Source of the DNA: Klenkia sp. PcliD-1-E
GTDB taxonomy: Bacteria > Actinomycetota > Actinomycetes > Mycobacteriales > Geodermatophilaceae
Direction: 5' to 3'
Length of the DNA: 64,000 bases
NCBI RefSeq assembly: GCF_024124375.1
Contig: NZ_JAMXRZ010000002.1
Span: forward strand, 55,819-119,818
This document shows, piece by piece, positions 17,259 to 25,643 of this stretch. Each line of letters begins with the position of its first letter. The stretch's first letter is position 1. A model generated the notes under the pieces. It was not told the DNA's origin, searched no databases, and was given only the letters and a program-made list of their open reading frames with translations. The translations under genes were made by a program, and so were the position numbers.

Positions 17259-17280
17259 CCTGATGACGAAGGTCGACCCC

Positions 17281-18545
17281 ATGAGCCGCCCGGTCATCGC
17301 CTCCGCCCCAGCCCCTGTAGACCGGGCTGATCACCGCACCGCCCCGGTGCTGGACGTCGTCGTCCCCGTGCACGGCGAGAAGGCCGACCTCGAGCAGTGC
17401 GTGCGCCGCCTGGACGCCCACCTGGCCACGCTGCCCTTCAGCTACCGGATCACCATCGCGGAGAACGCCAGCACCGACGGCACCCTGGCCCTCGCCCAGC
17501 GACTGGCCGCCCAGCTGCCCGGCGTCGTGGTGCGGGTGGAGACCGAACCCGGCCGCGGGCGGGCGCTGAACCGGGCCTGGCAGGCCAGCGACGCCGCCGT
17601 GCTGGTCTACATGGACGTCGACCTGTCCACCGACCTCAACGCCCTGCTGCCACTGGTCGCCCCGCTGATCAGCGGGCACTCCGACCTGGCCATCGGCACC
17701 CGGCTGGCCGGCTCCTCGCGCGTCGTGCGCGGGGCCAAGCGGGAGTTCATCTCCCGCAGCTACAACCTGCTGCTGCGCGGCACCCTGGCCACCCACGTCT
17801 CCGACGCCCAGTGCGGCTTCAAGGCCATCAGCGCCGACGTCGCCGCCCGCCTGCTGCCGCTGGTCGAGGACACCGGCTGGTTCTTCGACACCGAGCTGCT
17901 CGTCCTCGCCGAACGCGCCGGCCTGCGCATCGCCGAGGTGCCCGTGGACTGGGTCGACGACCCCGACAGCCGCGTGCACATCGTCTCCACGGCCAAGGCA
18001 GACCTCGCCGGCATCGTGCGCATGTGGCGCGCCTTCACCACCGGCCGCCTCCCCCTGGCCGACCTGCGCGCCCAGATCGGCCGCGGCCCCCTCGTCGAAC
18101 CCACGCTGGACGGCGTCCCCAGCGGCCTGGTCGGCCAGCTGGTCCGCTTCGCCGCCATCGGCGCGGTCTCCACGCTGGCCTACCTCGCGATCTTCCTCGG
18201 CCTGCGGCACACGATGGACCCGCAGCCGGCCAACCTCATCGCCCTCGCCGTCACGGCGGTGGCCAACACGACGGCCAACCGGCGGCTGACCTTCGGCATC
18301 CGCGGCCGCGGCGGGCGGCGACCGCCCAGTTCCAGGGCCTGCTGGTCTTCGCCCTCGGCCTGGCGCTGACCAGCGGCACGCTGGCGGCGCTGAACGTGTG
18401 GGACCCGCACGCCCACCGCCTCGTGGAGCTGACGTTCCTGGTCGCGGCGAACCTCGCCGCCACCCTGCTGCGGCTAGTGCTGTTCCGCGCCTGGGTCTTC
18501 CGCAGCCGGGTTGCCGAACGGAGCGCTCCTGCATCGCACCTGTGA
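17281..18545 (+). pseudogene. GT2-GtrA polyprenyl-phosphate sugar synthase, frameshifted
   Basis: Fusion of a DPM1-like GT2 domain with a GtrA membrane domain. Such proteins make polyprenyl-phosphate sugars and help flip them. Seen: VVVPVHGEKADLEQCV, the ENASTDGT motif, DVDLSTDL as the metal-binding DxD (about residue 115), QCGFKA, then a GtrA domain (VRFAAIGAVSTLAYLAIF, ALAVTAVANTTANRRLTFG). Around 18313-18319 the frame breaks: the first frame ends in Arg/Pro/Ser text at 18369, while the rest of GtrA (TAQFQGLLVFALGLALTSG, LLRLVLFRAWVFR) is in another frame up to a stop at 18543-18545. One missing base explains it. Start ATG 17281 follows box 5. Confidence 0.82.
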
Positions 18546-18660
18546 ACCGCACGCCGAGATCGTCTCGCCCCTCACCTCGATCGTTCGCTCAAAGACTGCA
18601 GCGACACACCTCTTGCTCTCCGGGTGACAGCGCGTTGCGCCCGAAGTTGCCTGCCCCCGT

Positions 18661-21600
18661 GTGATGACGGTGCACAAGTTGACCGCAGGGGACGGCTACA
18701 CCTACCTAAGCCGTCAGGTGGCCGCGCAGGACACCACCGCGCCCACGCCCGGTGGGCTGTCGGCCTACTACACGGCGCGCGGCGAGTCGCCTGGCCGGTG
18801 GATGGGTCGCGGTCTAGACGGATTGACCGGGGATGCTGTGGGGCCCGAGGTCGCCGAGGCTCAGATGCTGGCGTTGTTCGGGCAGGGACGTCACCCCAAC
18901 CGCGCCCAGGTCGAGCAGGTTGCCATCGCCGCCGGCGCCACCCCGACGGCGGCGGAGCGGGCCTCTCGGCTGGGCGCGCCGTACCCGGTGTTCGCTGCGG
19001 CCGGTGAGTTCCGCCGCCGCTGTGCGGTCGCCTACCGGGAGTTCAACGCCGCCCGAGGCGAGGCCGGAACGCCCGCGGTGCCGGCTGAGGACCGCGCTCG
19101 CATCCGGACAGAGATCGCGGTGGCCATGTTCCGCGACCAGTTCGGCCGCGACCCACTCGACCCCCGCGAGTTGTCCGGGCACCTCGCGCGAATCTCCCGG
19201 CAGCAGACCACCGCCGTCGCCGGCTACGACCTCACCTTCAGCCCCGTCAAGAGCGTGTCGACGCTGTGGGCCATCGCGCCTCACGAGGTCGCGGAGGTGA
19301 TCGAGCAGGCCCACGCCGACGCCGTTACCGACGTCCTGGCCTGGATCGAGGACCACGCCACCTACAGCCGCACCGGCCGCCATGGCGTCGCCCAGACCGA
19401 CACCCGCGGCCTGCTTGCCGCGTCGTTCACCCACCGTGACTCCCGGGCAGGCGACCCCGACCTGCACACCCACGTCGCAATCAGCAACAAGGTCCAGACC
19501 ACCGACGGCAGGTGGTTGGCCCTCGACGGCCACCCGCTGTACGCCAACGCAGTCGCCGCCTCCGAGCGGTACAACACCCGCATCGAGGCCTTCCTCATCG
19601 AACGCCTCGGCGTCCGGTTCGCCGAACGACCCAGCACAGAGCCTGGGAAGCGGTCCGTGCGGGAGATCGTCGGCATCGACGGGCCGCTCCCTCGGTTGTG
19701 GTCCTCCCGCCGCGCTGCCATCGACACCCGACGCGCCGCCCTGGCCGCCACCTTCCAGACCGACCACGGACGCCCCCCCACCACACGGGAGGCGATCCAG
19801 CTGGCGCAGCAGGCCAACCTGGAGACCCGCCCGGCCAAGCACGAACCCCGCACACACGCCGAACAACGCGAATCCTGGCGCGCCGAAGCCCTGACCGTCC
19901 TCGGCGACGAACAGCAACTCGACCGCTACGTCGCCCGCGCCCTGCTCCCAACCGGCCGACCTGCCGGCCCCGACGTCACCCCCGCCTGGACCAACACCAT
20001 GGTGGCCGCGACGGTCACCCGCGTCGCGCTCACCCGGGCCACCTGGCAGGAGACCCACCTGCGCGCCGAGGCTGAGCGCCGCGCCCGTTACGCTGGCGTG
20101 CGCGCATGCGACCTCGACCGAGTGGTCGACGACATCGTCATCCGCGCCACGTCACCCCCGGCCTCTCACCGCCTTACTGCCACGGTCGAGGACGGCGAAC
20201 CCGCCGCGCTGCGGCGGGTCGATGGCACCTCGGTGTACGAGACCGCCGGTTCCTCCCAGTACAGCTCCGACGAGGTCCTGACCGCAGAACGCACCGTCCT
20301 GGACGCGGCGCAGCGGTTCGACGGGCACGTCACCCCGAGCGCTGCAGTGGAAGAGGCCATGCGGAACGCCGGGGTGACAGGCCCGGCGCTGAACACCGGC
20401 CAGGCCCAGTTCGTGCGCACGCTGGCCGCATCCGGTGCGCGGGTGCAGGTCGCCGTTGCACCGGCCGGCACTGGCAAGACCACCGCGCTGCGCACCCTGG
20501 CCGCCGCCTGGCGTACCGGTGGGGGCAGCGTCATCGGCCTCGCCCCCTCCGCAGCAGCGAGTTCGGTGCTGCGGGAGCAGCTCACCGACAGCACCGACAC
20601 CGTCGCCAAGTTCGTCCACGCCACCCAGACCGGGCTCGACATCCCCGACTGGCTCACCACCCTGGGCCCCGGCTCCCTGGTCGTGGTCGACGAAGCCGGC
20701 GCAGCCACCACCCAGGACCTTGCTGTCGTCGTCACCACCGTCCTGGCTGCCGGCGGGTCCGTCCGGCTGGTCGGCGACGACCAGCAGCTAGGCCCCGTCG
20801 GCGCCGGCGGCCTTCTCACCGACCTCGCCCGCGCCCACGGGGCGGCCCACCTCGATGAGGTCGTGCGGTTCACCCACCCCGACACCGGCGCACCCAACCT
20901 CGTGGAAGGCGCAGCATCCCTCGCCCTTCGCGACGGAGACCCGGCCGCCCTGGGCTACTACGCCGACCACGGTCGCGTGCACGTCGGCGACCTGTCCTCC
21001 TGCGTCGACCAGGTCTACGCCGCATGGTCAGTCGACCGCGCCGCCGGACGTGACCCCCTCATGCTTGCCCCCTCCCGCGACCTGGTCCGGGCGCTCAACA
21101 CCCGTGCCCGCACCGACCGCCTCGCCGGCGAAGGTTCAGCCCGCCGCGAGGTCACCCTCGCCGACGGGACGAAGGCCTCGGCCGGAGACGTCGTCATCAG
21201 CCGTCGCAACGACCGCACCCTGCCCAACGGGAGCGCCGGATGGGTCACCAACGGCGACCGATGGACCATCGCCGCTGTCCGCCCATCCGGAGCCCTCGAC
21301 GTCGTCCACACCGCCACCGCCGCCCTGACCACGCTCCCGCCCGACTACGTCGCCTCCCACCTCACCCTCGGCTACGCCACCACCGTGCACAGCGCCCAGG
21401 GCGTCACCGCCGACGCCAGCTACACCGTCGTCGCCGGCACCGAATCGCGGCAGCTGCTCTACGTCGCCCTCACCCGCGGTCGACACACCAATCACGCCTT
21501 CGTCGCGGTCTCCGCAGACGGCGACGCCCACAGCGCCATCACCCGCGACGGCGTCCTCCCCCCGACCGCCCTCGACATCCTCCAGCGCGTCCTCTCCCGG

Positions 21601-23844
21601 GACACGGCGCCCCGATCGGCCACCACCACCGTCGCCGAGGCCACTGACCCGCAGCTGCAACTAGCTGGTGAGGTCGACCGCTACGTCCACGCCCTGGCAA
21701 CGGCCGCCGAGGGCCTGGTCGGGGCCGAGACCATGACCGCCATCGACGACGCCGCCGAATCCGCCCTACCCGGACTGACCGACCAGCCCGCCTACCCCAC
21801 GCTCCGCGCCACCCTCGCGCTCCGCGTAGCAGCCGGGCACGATGCGGTGGCCGAACTGCAGCACGTCACCCCCGACGACCGGCCCCTTGACGACGCACGG
21901 GATCCCGCAGCTGTCCTGGACTGGCGCATCACGACCCACCTCAGCGACGCAGAGCCGGGCCCACTCCGCTGGCTCCCCGCAGTCCCCGCTGCGCTGGAAG
22001 GCGACGAGCGGTGGGGCGACTACCTGATCCGTCGAGCATCTCGCATCCGCGACCTGGCGTCGCAGACCGCGGACTCCACCGCAGGGTGGACAGCTGCCAG
22101 CGCGCCGCCATGGGCACGCCCCTACCTGGAGGACGCCGACCTCGTACGCGAGCTGGCGGTCTGGCGAGCCGCCGCCGGGGTCGAACCGTCCGACCGGCGC
22201 CCCACCGGGAACCCCGCCGGCACGGCCAGCGAAGCTGCAGCCCAGCGGAAGCTCGACGGGCGGGTACGCACACACCTCGCCGAGACCACGGCGACCGCTG
22301 CCCGGTGGGCGGAACGCTTGTGCGGCGCCGCGCCGCGCGTGACCGAGGATCCCTATTGGCCCGTCCTGCTGGACCGCCTCACCAGCCAGCGGCTTGACGA
22401 CCCGGCCGGTGACCGCCTGGTCGACGCAACCACGAGTGCGCCGCTACCCGACGAACTGCCCGCCGCGGCCCTGTGGTGGAGGCTGCTGGAACACCTCCCC
22501 ACCCGTGCCGAACTCCCCCGTCCTGCATCACTGCCGGTGGCACCCGGTGCAGCCGTGGACCGGGCTGCCGGCGCGCACGGAGACCCGCCCCCTCACACCC
22601 ATCCCGCCGACGGGCCGACCGGGTCGACCTCGGCGGAAACTGTGGGCTCCGAAGTGCCCCACAGCCCGGGCGTGGCAGAGCCCGTAGAGCTGTCGAGACA
22701 CCGCGCTCTCCAGCTGAACCAGCTGGCGGCCGGCTTCTACAGCCAGAGCTACGACGGCTCGTGGGCACAGACCTACCTCACGGACCGCCTTGGCACCGAC
22801 CCGGCACAGACCACCGTCCATCTCGTCGGTTACGCCCCGAAGGGCTGGACCACCCTCGTCGACCACCTCCGCAGCCACGACGCCACTGACGACGAGTTGA
22901 TCGGAGCGGGGTTGGCCGCACGCGCGTCCACCGGTCGACTCATCGACCGCTTCCGCGACCGGGTCGTGTTCGCCATCCGTGACGAGGACGGAATCGTTGG
23001 CTGGATCGGCCGACGCCACCCCGACGCCGATTCCCGCCCCCACCCGTCAGTCCCCAAGTACCTGAACACCGCCGAGACCGCGGCGTTCATCAAGGGCAGG
23101 CACCTGTTCGGCCTCACCGACAATAATTCGTCGATCACCAACGGGGCGACCCCGGTTCTGGTGGAAGGCCCCATCGACGCGCTCGCGGTCAGCATCGCCG
23201 GCGACGGTCGATTCGTCGGTGTCGCCCCGCTCGGAACCGCCTTCACAGACCACCAGGCAGACCGCCTGCGCAGCGCCGTGCCCCACGACCGCCCCGAGAT
23301 CGTCGTGGCCATGGACGCCGACCCAGCTGGCCGCCGATCCGCGGCAGGGATCTTCTGGCGCCTCACCGAGCAGTACCGGACCAGCTCGCTCGAGCTACCC
23401 GACGGCCAGGACCCGGCCGGACTGCTGCATGACGCCGGGCGGGGCGCACTGCTGAACGCACTGGACTCCTCACGGTGTCTCGCCGATGTGCTCATCCGCG
23501 ACGTGCTCGACGACTGCAACGCGCAGTTGGGCACCGTCGAAGGCCAGGTGACGGCGACTCGGCGTGCAGCTCGCATCATCGCCGCGGTGCCCGTCGACCG
23601 ATGGCCGGCCCTGCTCACCCACGTGGTCGCCGGCACTGGCATCGCCCCGGACATCGCGTTGGCCGAAGTACTGGATGCAGCAGAGAACCGGCGGCCCGCC
23701 GGTGGCGCGACGCAGGACGCCATGCCCCACACGAGCAAGGCAGCTGCTCCCTCGCCTCTCGACAACTTGACGTGCTCGCGGCCCGCTCACGCGTGGCAGC
23801 CAGCCCCGAACCGGCGGGTACCTGCTCCAAGCAGAGGTCGGTGA
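18661..23844 (+). CDS. TrwC relaxase - RecD helicase - DnaG-like primase fusion (MobF type)
   Basis: Giant protein of about 1727 residues with three parts. First, a MobF/TrwC relaxase: conserved start TVHKLTAGDGYTYLSRQVA, FSPVKSVSTLWA, and the metal-binding three-His motif DPDLHTHV near residue 264; the nicking Tyr would lie near the N-terminus. Second, a RecD/TraI-like helicase with Walker A APAGTGKTT (about 600), Walker B VVVDEAG (about 674) and a late helicase motif TVHSAQG (about 908). Third, a DnaG-like catalytic core with a zinc-less N-part, VEGPIDALAVS (Toprim Glu, about 1500) and AMDADPAG (about 1550). It would nick, unwind and perhaps prime transferred DNA. GTG 18661 or ATG 18664 could be the start. 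No T4SS genes are near, so conjugation would need help in trans. Confidence 0.88.
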   Translation: MMTVHKLTAGDGYTYLSRQVAAQDTTAPTPGGLSAYYTARGESPGRWMGRGLDGLTGDAVGPEVAEAQMLALFGQGRHPNRAQVEQVAIAAGATPTAAERASRLGAPYPVFAAAGEFRRRCAVAYREFNAARGEAGTPAVPAEDRARIRTEIAVAMFRDQFGRDPLDPRELSGHLARISRQQTTAVAGYDLTFSPVKSVSTLWAIAPHEVAEVIEQAHADAVTDVLAWIEDHATYSRTGRHGVAQTDTRGLLAASFTHRDSRAGDPDLHTHVAISNKVQTTDGRWLALDGHPLYANAVAASERYNTRIEAFLIERLGVRFAERPSTEPGKRSVREIVGIDGPLPRLWSSRRAAIDTRRAALAATFQTDHGRPPTTREAIQLAQQANLETRPAKHEPRTHAEQRESWRAEALTVLGDEQQLDRYVARALLPTGRPAGPDVTPAWTNTMVAATVTRVALTRATWQETHLRAEAERRARYAGVRACDLDRVVDDIVIRATSPPASHRLTATVEDGEPAALRRVDGTSVYETAGSSQYSSDEVLTAERTVLDAAQRFDGHVTPSAAVEEAMRNAGVTGPALNTGQAQFVRTLAASGARVQVAVAPAGTGKTTALRTLAAAWRTGGGSVIGLAPSAAASSVLREQLTDSTDTVAKFVHATQTGLDIPDWLTTLGPGSLVVVDEAGAATTQDLAVVVTTVLAAGGSVRLVGDDQQLGPVGAGGLLTDLARAHGAAHLDEVVRFTHPDTGAPNLVEGAASLALRDGDPAALGYYADHGRVHVGDLSSCVDQVYAAWSVDRAAGRDPLMLAPSRDLVRALNTRARTDRLAGEGSARREVTLADGTKASAGDVVISRRNDRTLPNGSAGWVTNGDRWTIAAVRPSGALDVVHTATAALTTLPPDYVASHLTLGYATTVHSAQGVTADASYTVVAGTESRQLLYVALTRGRHTNHAFVAVSADGDAHSAITRDGVLPPTALDILQRVLSRDTAPRSATTTVAEATDPQLQLAGEVDRYVHALATAAEGLVGAETMTAIDDAAESALPGLTDQPAYPTLRATLALRVAAGHDAVAELQHVTPDDRPLDDARDPAAVLDWRITTHLSDAEPGPLRWLPAVPAALEGDERWGDYLIRRASRIRDLASQTADSTAGWTAASAPPWARPYLEDADLVRELAVWRAAAGVEPSDRRPTGNPAGTASEAAAQRKLDGRVRTHLAETTATAARWAERLCGAAPRVTEDPYWPVLLDRLTSQRLDDPAGDRLVDATTSAPLPDELPAAALWWRLLEHLPTRAELPRPASLPVAPGAAVDRAAGAHGDPPPHTHPADGPTGSTSAETVGSEVPHSPGVAEPVELSRHRALQLNQLAAGFYSQSYDGSWAQTYLTDRLGTDPAQTTVHLVGYAPKGWTTLVDHLRSHDATDDELIGAGLAARASTGRLIDRFRDRVVFAIRDEDGIVGWIGRRHPDADSRPHPSVPKYLNTAETAAFIKGRHLFGLTDNNSSITNGATPVLVEGPIDALAVSIAGDGRFVGVAPLGTAFTDHQADRLRSAVPHDRPEIVVAMDADPAGRRSAAGIFWRLTEQYRTSSLELPDGQDPAGLLHDAGRGALLNALDSSRCLADVLIRDVLDDCNAQLGTVEGQVTATRRAARIIAAVPVDRWPALLTHVVAGTGIAPDIALAEVLDAAENRRPAGGATQDAMPHTSKAAAPSPLDNLTCSRPAHAWQPAPNRRVPAPSRGR

Positions 23845-24028
23845 TGGCTCGCTCCGCCTCGGTCGTCGCCGTCTCCTGGGCCGTGTTCTCGACGTGCGCA
23901 CCACGCTGCACTGGCCGGGGCGTCACCGCCTCCTCTCCCACGTCACCTGTCTGGTGGACGCGTGCGAGCAACGCGCATCCAGACGGGTGGCCGAGGGAGG
24001 CCACGTGGTGCCGATCCAAGGAGCACAC

Positions 24029-24241
24029 ATGGCGGCCAAGGTCACCGCATCCAGCGGCGGGTTGCTCGACGTCGATGGTGCTGCAGCGCATCTGCGTTGT
24101 GGTCGACGACTGATCTACCGGCTCGTCGCTGAGCGACGGGTTCGATTCACCTACGCCGGCCGGTCCCTGAGGTTCTGGCAGGCCGACCTGGATGCCTACC
24201 TCGACGAGCGCACCGTCGAGCCAGTCAGCACCCGTCGCTGA
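24029..24241 (+). CDS. Excisionase-type helix-turn-helix protein (Xis)
   Basis: 70-residue MerR-like HTH_17 DNA-binding protein. Seen: LLDVDGAAAHLRCGRRLIYRLV, FTYAGRSLRFWQADLDAYL, the typical excisionase 'helix-turn-helix then wing with RF..DLD.YL'. Start at ATG 24029 with AAGGAG 5 nt upstream; the longer open frame starting at 23894 has no conserved character. Positioned just before the integrase, as in actinobacterial integrative elements, where it steers the integrase towards excision. The 184-bp gap before it shows no other gene. Confidence 0.82.
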   Translation: MAAKVTASSGGLLDVDGAAAHLRCGRRLIYRLVAERRVRFTYAGRSLRFWQADLDAYLDERTVEPVSTRR

Positions 24242-24264
24242 CCGACCGACCTCCGTGACCACCA

Positions 24265-25410
24265 GTGCCCACCAGTCGTAGGCAGTTCGGCAGCGTCCGC
24301 AAGCTGCCCTCCGGTCGGTGGCAGGCGCGGTACCCCGGACCTGACGGTCACTTGCGGCCGGCTCCGATCACGTTCGCGACGAAGGCCGATGCCGGTCGCT
24401 ACCTGTCCTCGGTCGACACCGACATGGCCCGCGGTTCATGGCTGGACCCCGTCCGGAGCGGCGTCCGACTGCGCGAGTACAGCCAGTCCTGGCTGGCCGA
24501 ACGGACCGTGCGAGGCCGTCCGCTCGCGGTCCGGACCAGAGAGCTGTACCAGCGGTCGCTCGACCGCTGGGTCCTGCCGCAGCTCGGCGACCTCATGCTC
24601 GATCGGATCACCCCCGCCGTGGTCCGCACGTGGCACGCCCAGATCAGCGCGGCCACCGGTCCCACCGCCGTCCGCCAGGCCTACGCCGTCCTGCGGGCCA
24701 TCATGTCCACCGCCGTGGCCGACGACGCCATCGCCCGCAACCCGTGCCGGATCGTCGGCGCCGGGCAAGCCAGGAGTCCCGAGCGTCCACTCCTCGCCCT
24801 GGACGAGGTGGAGGCGCTGAGCGCCGAGATGCCGGTGCATCTCCGCGGGCTGGTCCAGCTGGCCTTCTGGGGTCATCTCCGGCTGGGCGAGGTGGTCGCC
24901 CTCCGGGCAGCCGACCTCGACCTCCGGGTGGGCACCGTCTCCGTCGTCCGGCAGATCGTCGAGACCAACGACGGCCCCAGGGAGGGCCCGCCCAAGGCCG
25001 GCAGCCAGCGCACTATCCACCTGCCCCCGCAGGGCCTGGATGCGTTGAAGGCGCACCTCGACGTCCGGGGTCCGGTGAAGCCGCTGGACCACCTCTTCGT
25101 CCGGCAAGACGGCTCGGCGCTGCGCGCCCACCACGTCCACACGGCATGGAAGACCGCCCGGAATCGCGTCGGGCTGCCCGGTGCACACCTGCACGACCTC
25201 CGCCACGCCGGCCTCACGATGGCGGCCCAGAGCGGGGCCACGATCGCGGAGGTCATGCGGCGCGCCGGCCATTCCTCCACCCGGGCAGCGATGACCTACC
25301 AGCACGCGGCGGAGCACCGCGATGCCGAGGTCGCCGCCCGGCTGGGCCGCCTGGCGAGGACCACTCCCGCGAGCCGTAGTGGCACGCGAATGGCACGCCG
25401 ACCCCTCTGA
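24265..25410 (+). CDS. Tyrosine site-specific integrase
   Basis: 381-residue tyrosine recombinase. Seen: N-terminal AP2-like arm-binding part (GSVRKLPSGRWQARY), SAM-like core-binding domain, and catalytic domain with Arg in HLRLGEVVAL (about residue 206), HLHDLRHAG (His and second Arg, about 308-316), GHSS with third His, and the nucleophile Tyr in MTYQHA (about 344). Start GTG 24265. Its 3' end lies 55 bp from the 3' end of tRNA-Ser, the expected attachment site for this class of integrase. Confidence 0.93.
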   Translation: MPTSRRQFGSVRKLPSGRWQARYPGPDGHLRPAPITFATKADAGRYLSSVDTDMARGSWLDPVRSGVRLREYSQSWLAERTVRGRPLAVRTRELYQRSLDRWVLPQLGDLMLDRITPAVVRTWHAQISAATGPTAVRQAYAVLRAIMSTAVADDAIARNPCRIVGAGQARSPERPLLALDEVEALSAEMPVHLRGLVQLAFWGHLRLGEVVALRAADLDLRVGTVSVVRQIVETNDGPREGPPKAGSQRTIHLPPQGLDALKAHLDVRGPVKPLDHLFVRQDGSALRAHHVHTAWKTARNRVGLPGAHLHDLRHAGLTMAAQSGATIAEVMRRAGHSSTRAAMTYQHAAEHRDAEVAARLGRLARTTPASRSGTRMARRPL

Positions 25411-25465
25411 GGGGCCTCCGAGGCGAGCGAACCTGTCTCGAATCGGACAAACCTCCTGGTCAGAG

Positions 25466-25552
25466 CGGAGGGCGAGGGATTCGAACCCTCGAGAGGTGTA
25501 ACCCTCTAGCAGTTTTCAAGACTGCCGCCATCGGCCACTAGGCGAGCCCTCC
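25466..25552 (-). tRNA. tRNA-Ser(UGA)
   Basis: 87-nt class II tRNA on the minus strand. Seen: 7-bp acceptor stem GGAGGGC/GCCCTCC, D arm, anticodon stem GCAGT/ACTGC with loop CTTGAAA (anticodon TGA), a long variable arm (GAGGG..CCTC), and T arm GAGGG-TTCGAAT-CCCTC. No CCA is encoded. The 3' end faces the integrase gene, so this is probably the attachment site of the integrated element. No second copy of the 3' end was found near the presumed left end (18546-18660). Confidence 0.97.
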
Positions 25553-25643
25553 TGGCCGGTCGAGCCTAGCCCGCCGCCTGACCTGCACCCGACCGTCGTC
25601 GCGGTGTCGATCTCCCGTCACCCGGGCCCGATGTGCTGGCACC

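Noticed and set aside
18590..18612. Possible left att site: CTCAAAGACTGCAGCGA resembles the tRNA-Ser anticodon region TTCAAGACTGCCGCCA
   Set aside because: Short and imperfect, needs a gap, and tyrosine integrases beside a tRNA 3' end normally use a longer exact match to that end.
23845..24028. Origin of transfer or small gene between the relaxase and Xis
   Set aside because: No clear inverted repeat next to a nic-like sequence and no frame with coding character; oriT is more often just before the relaxase gene but none could be recognised there either.
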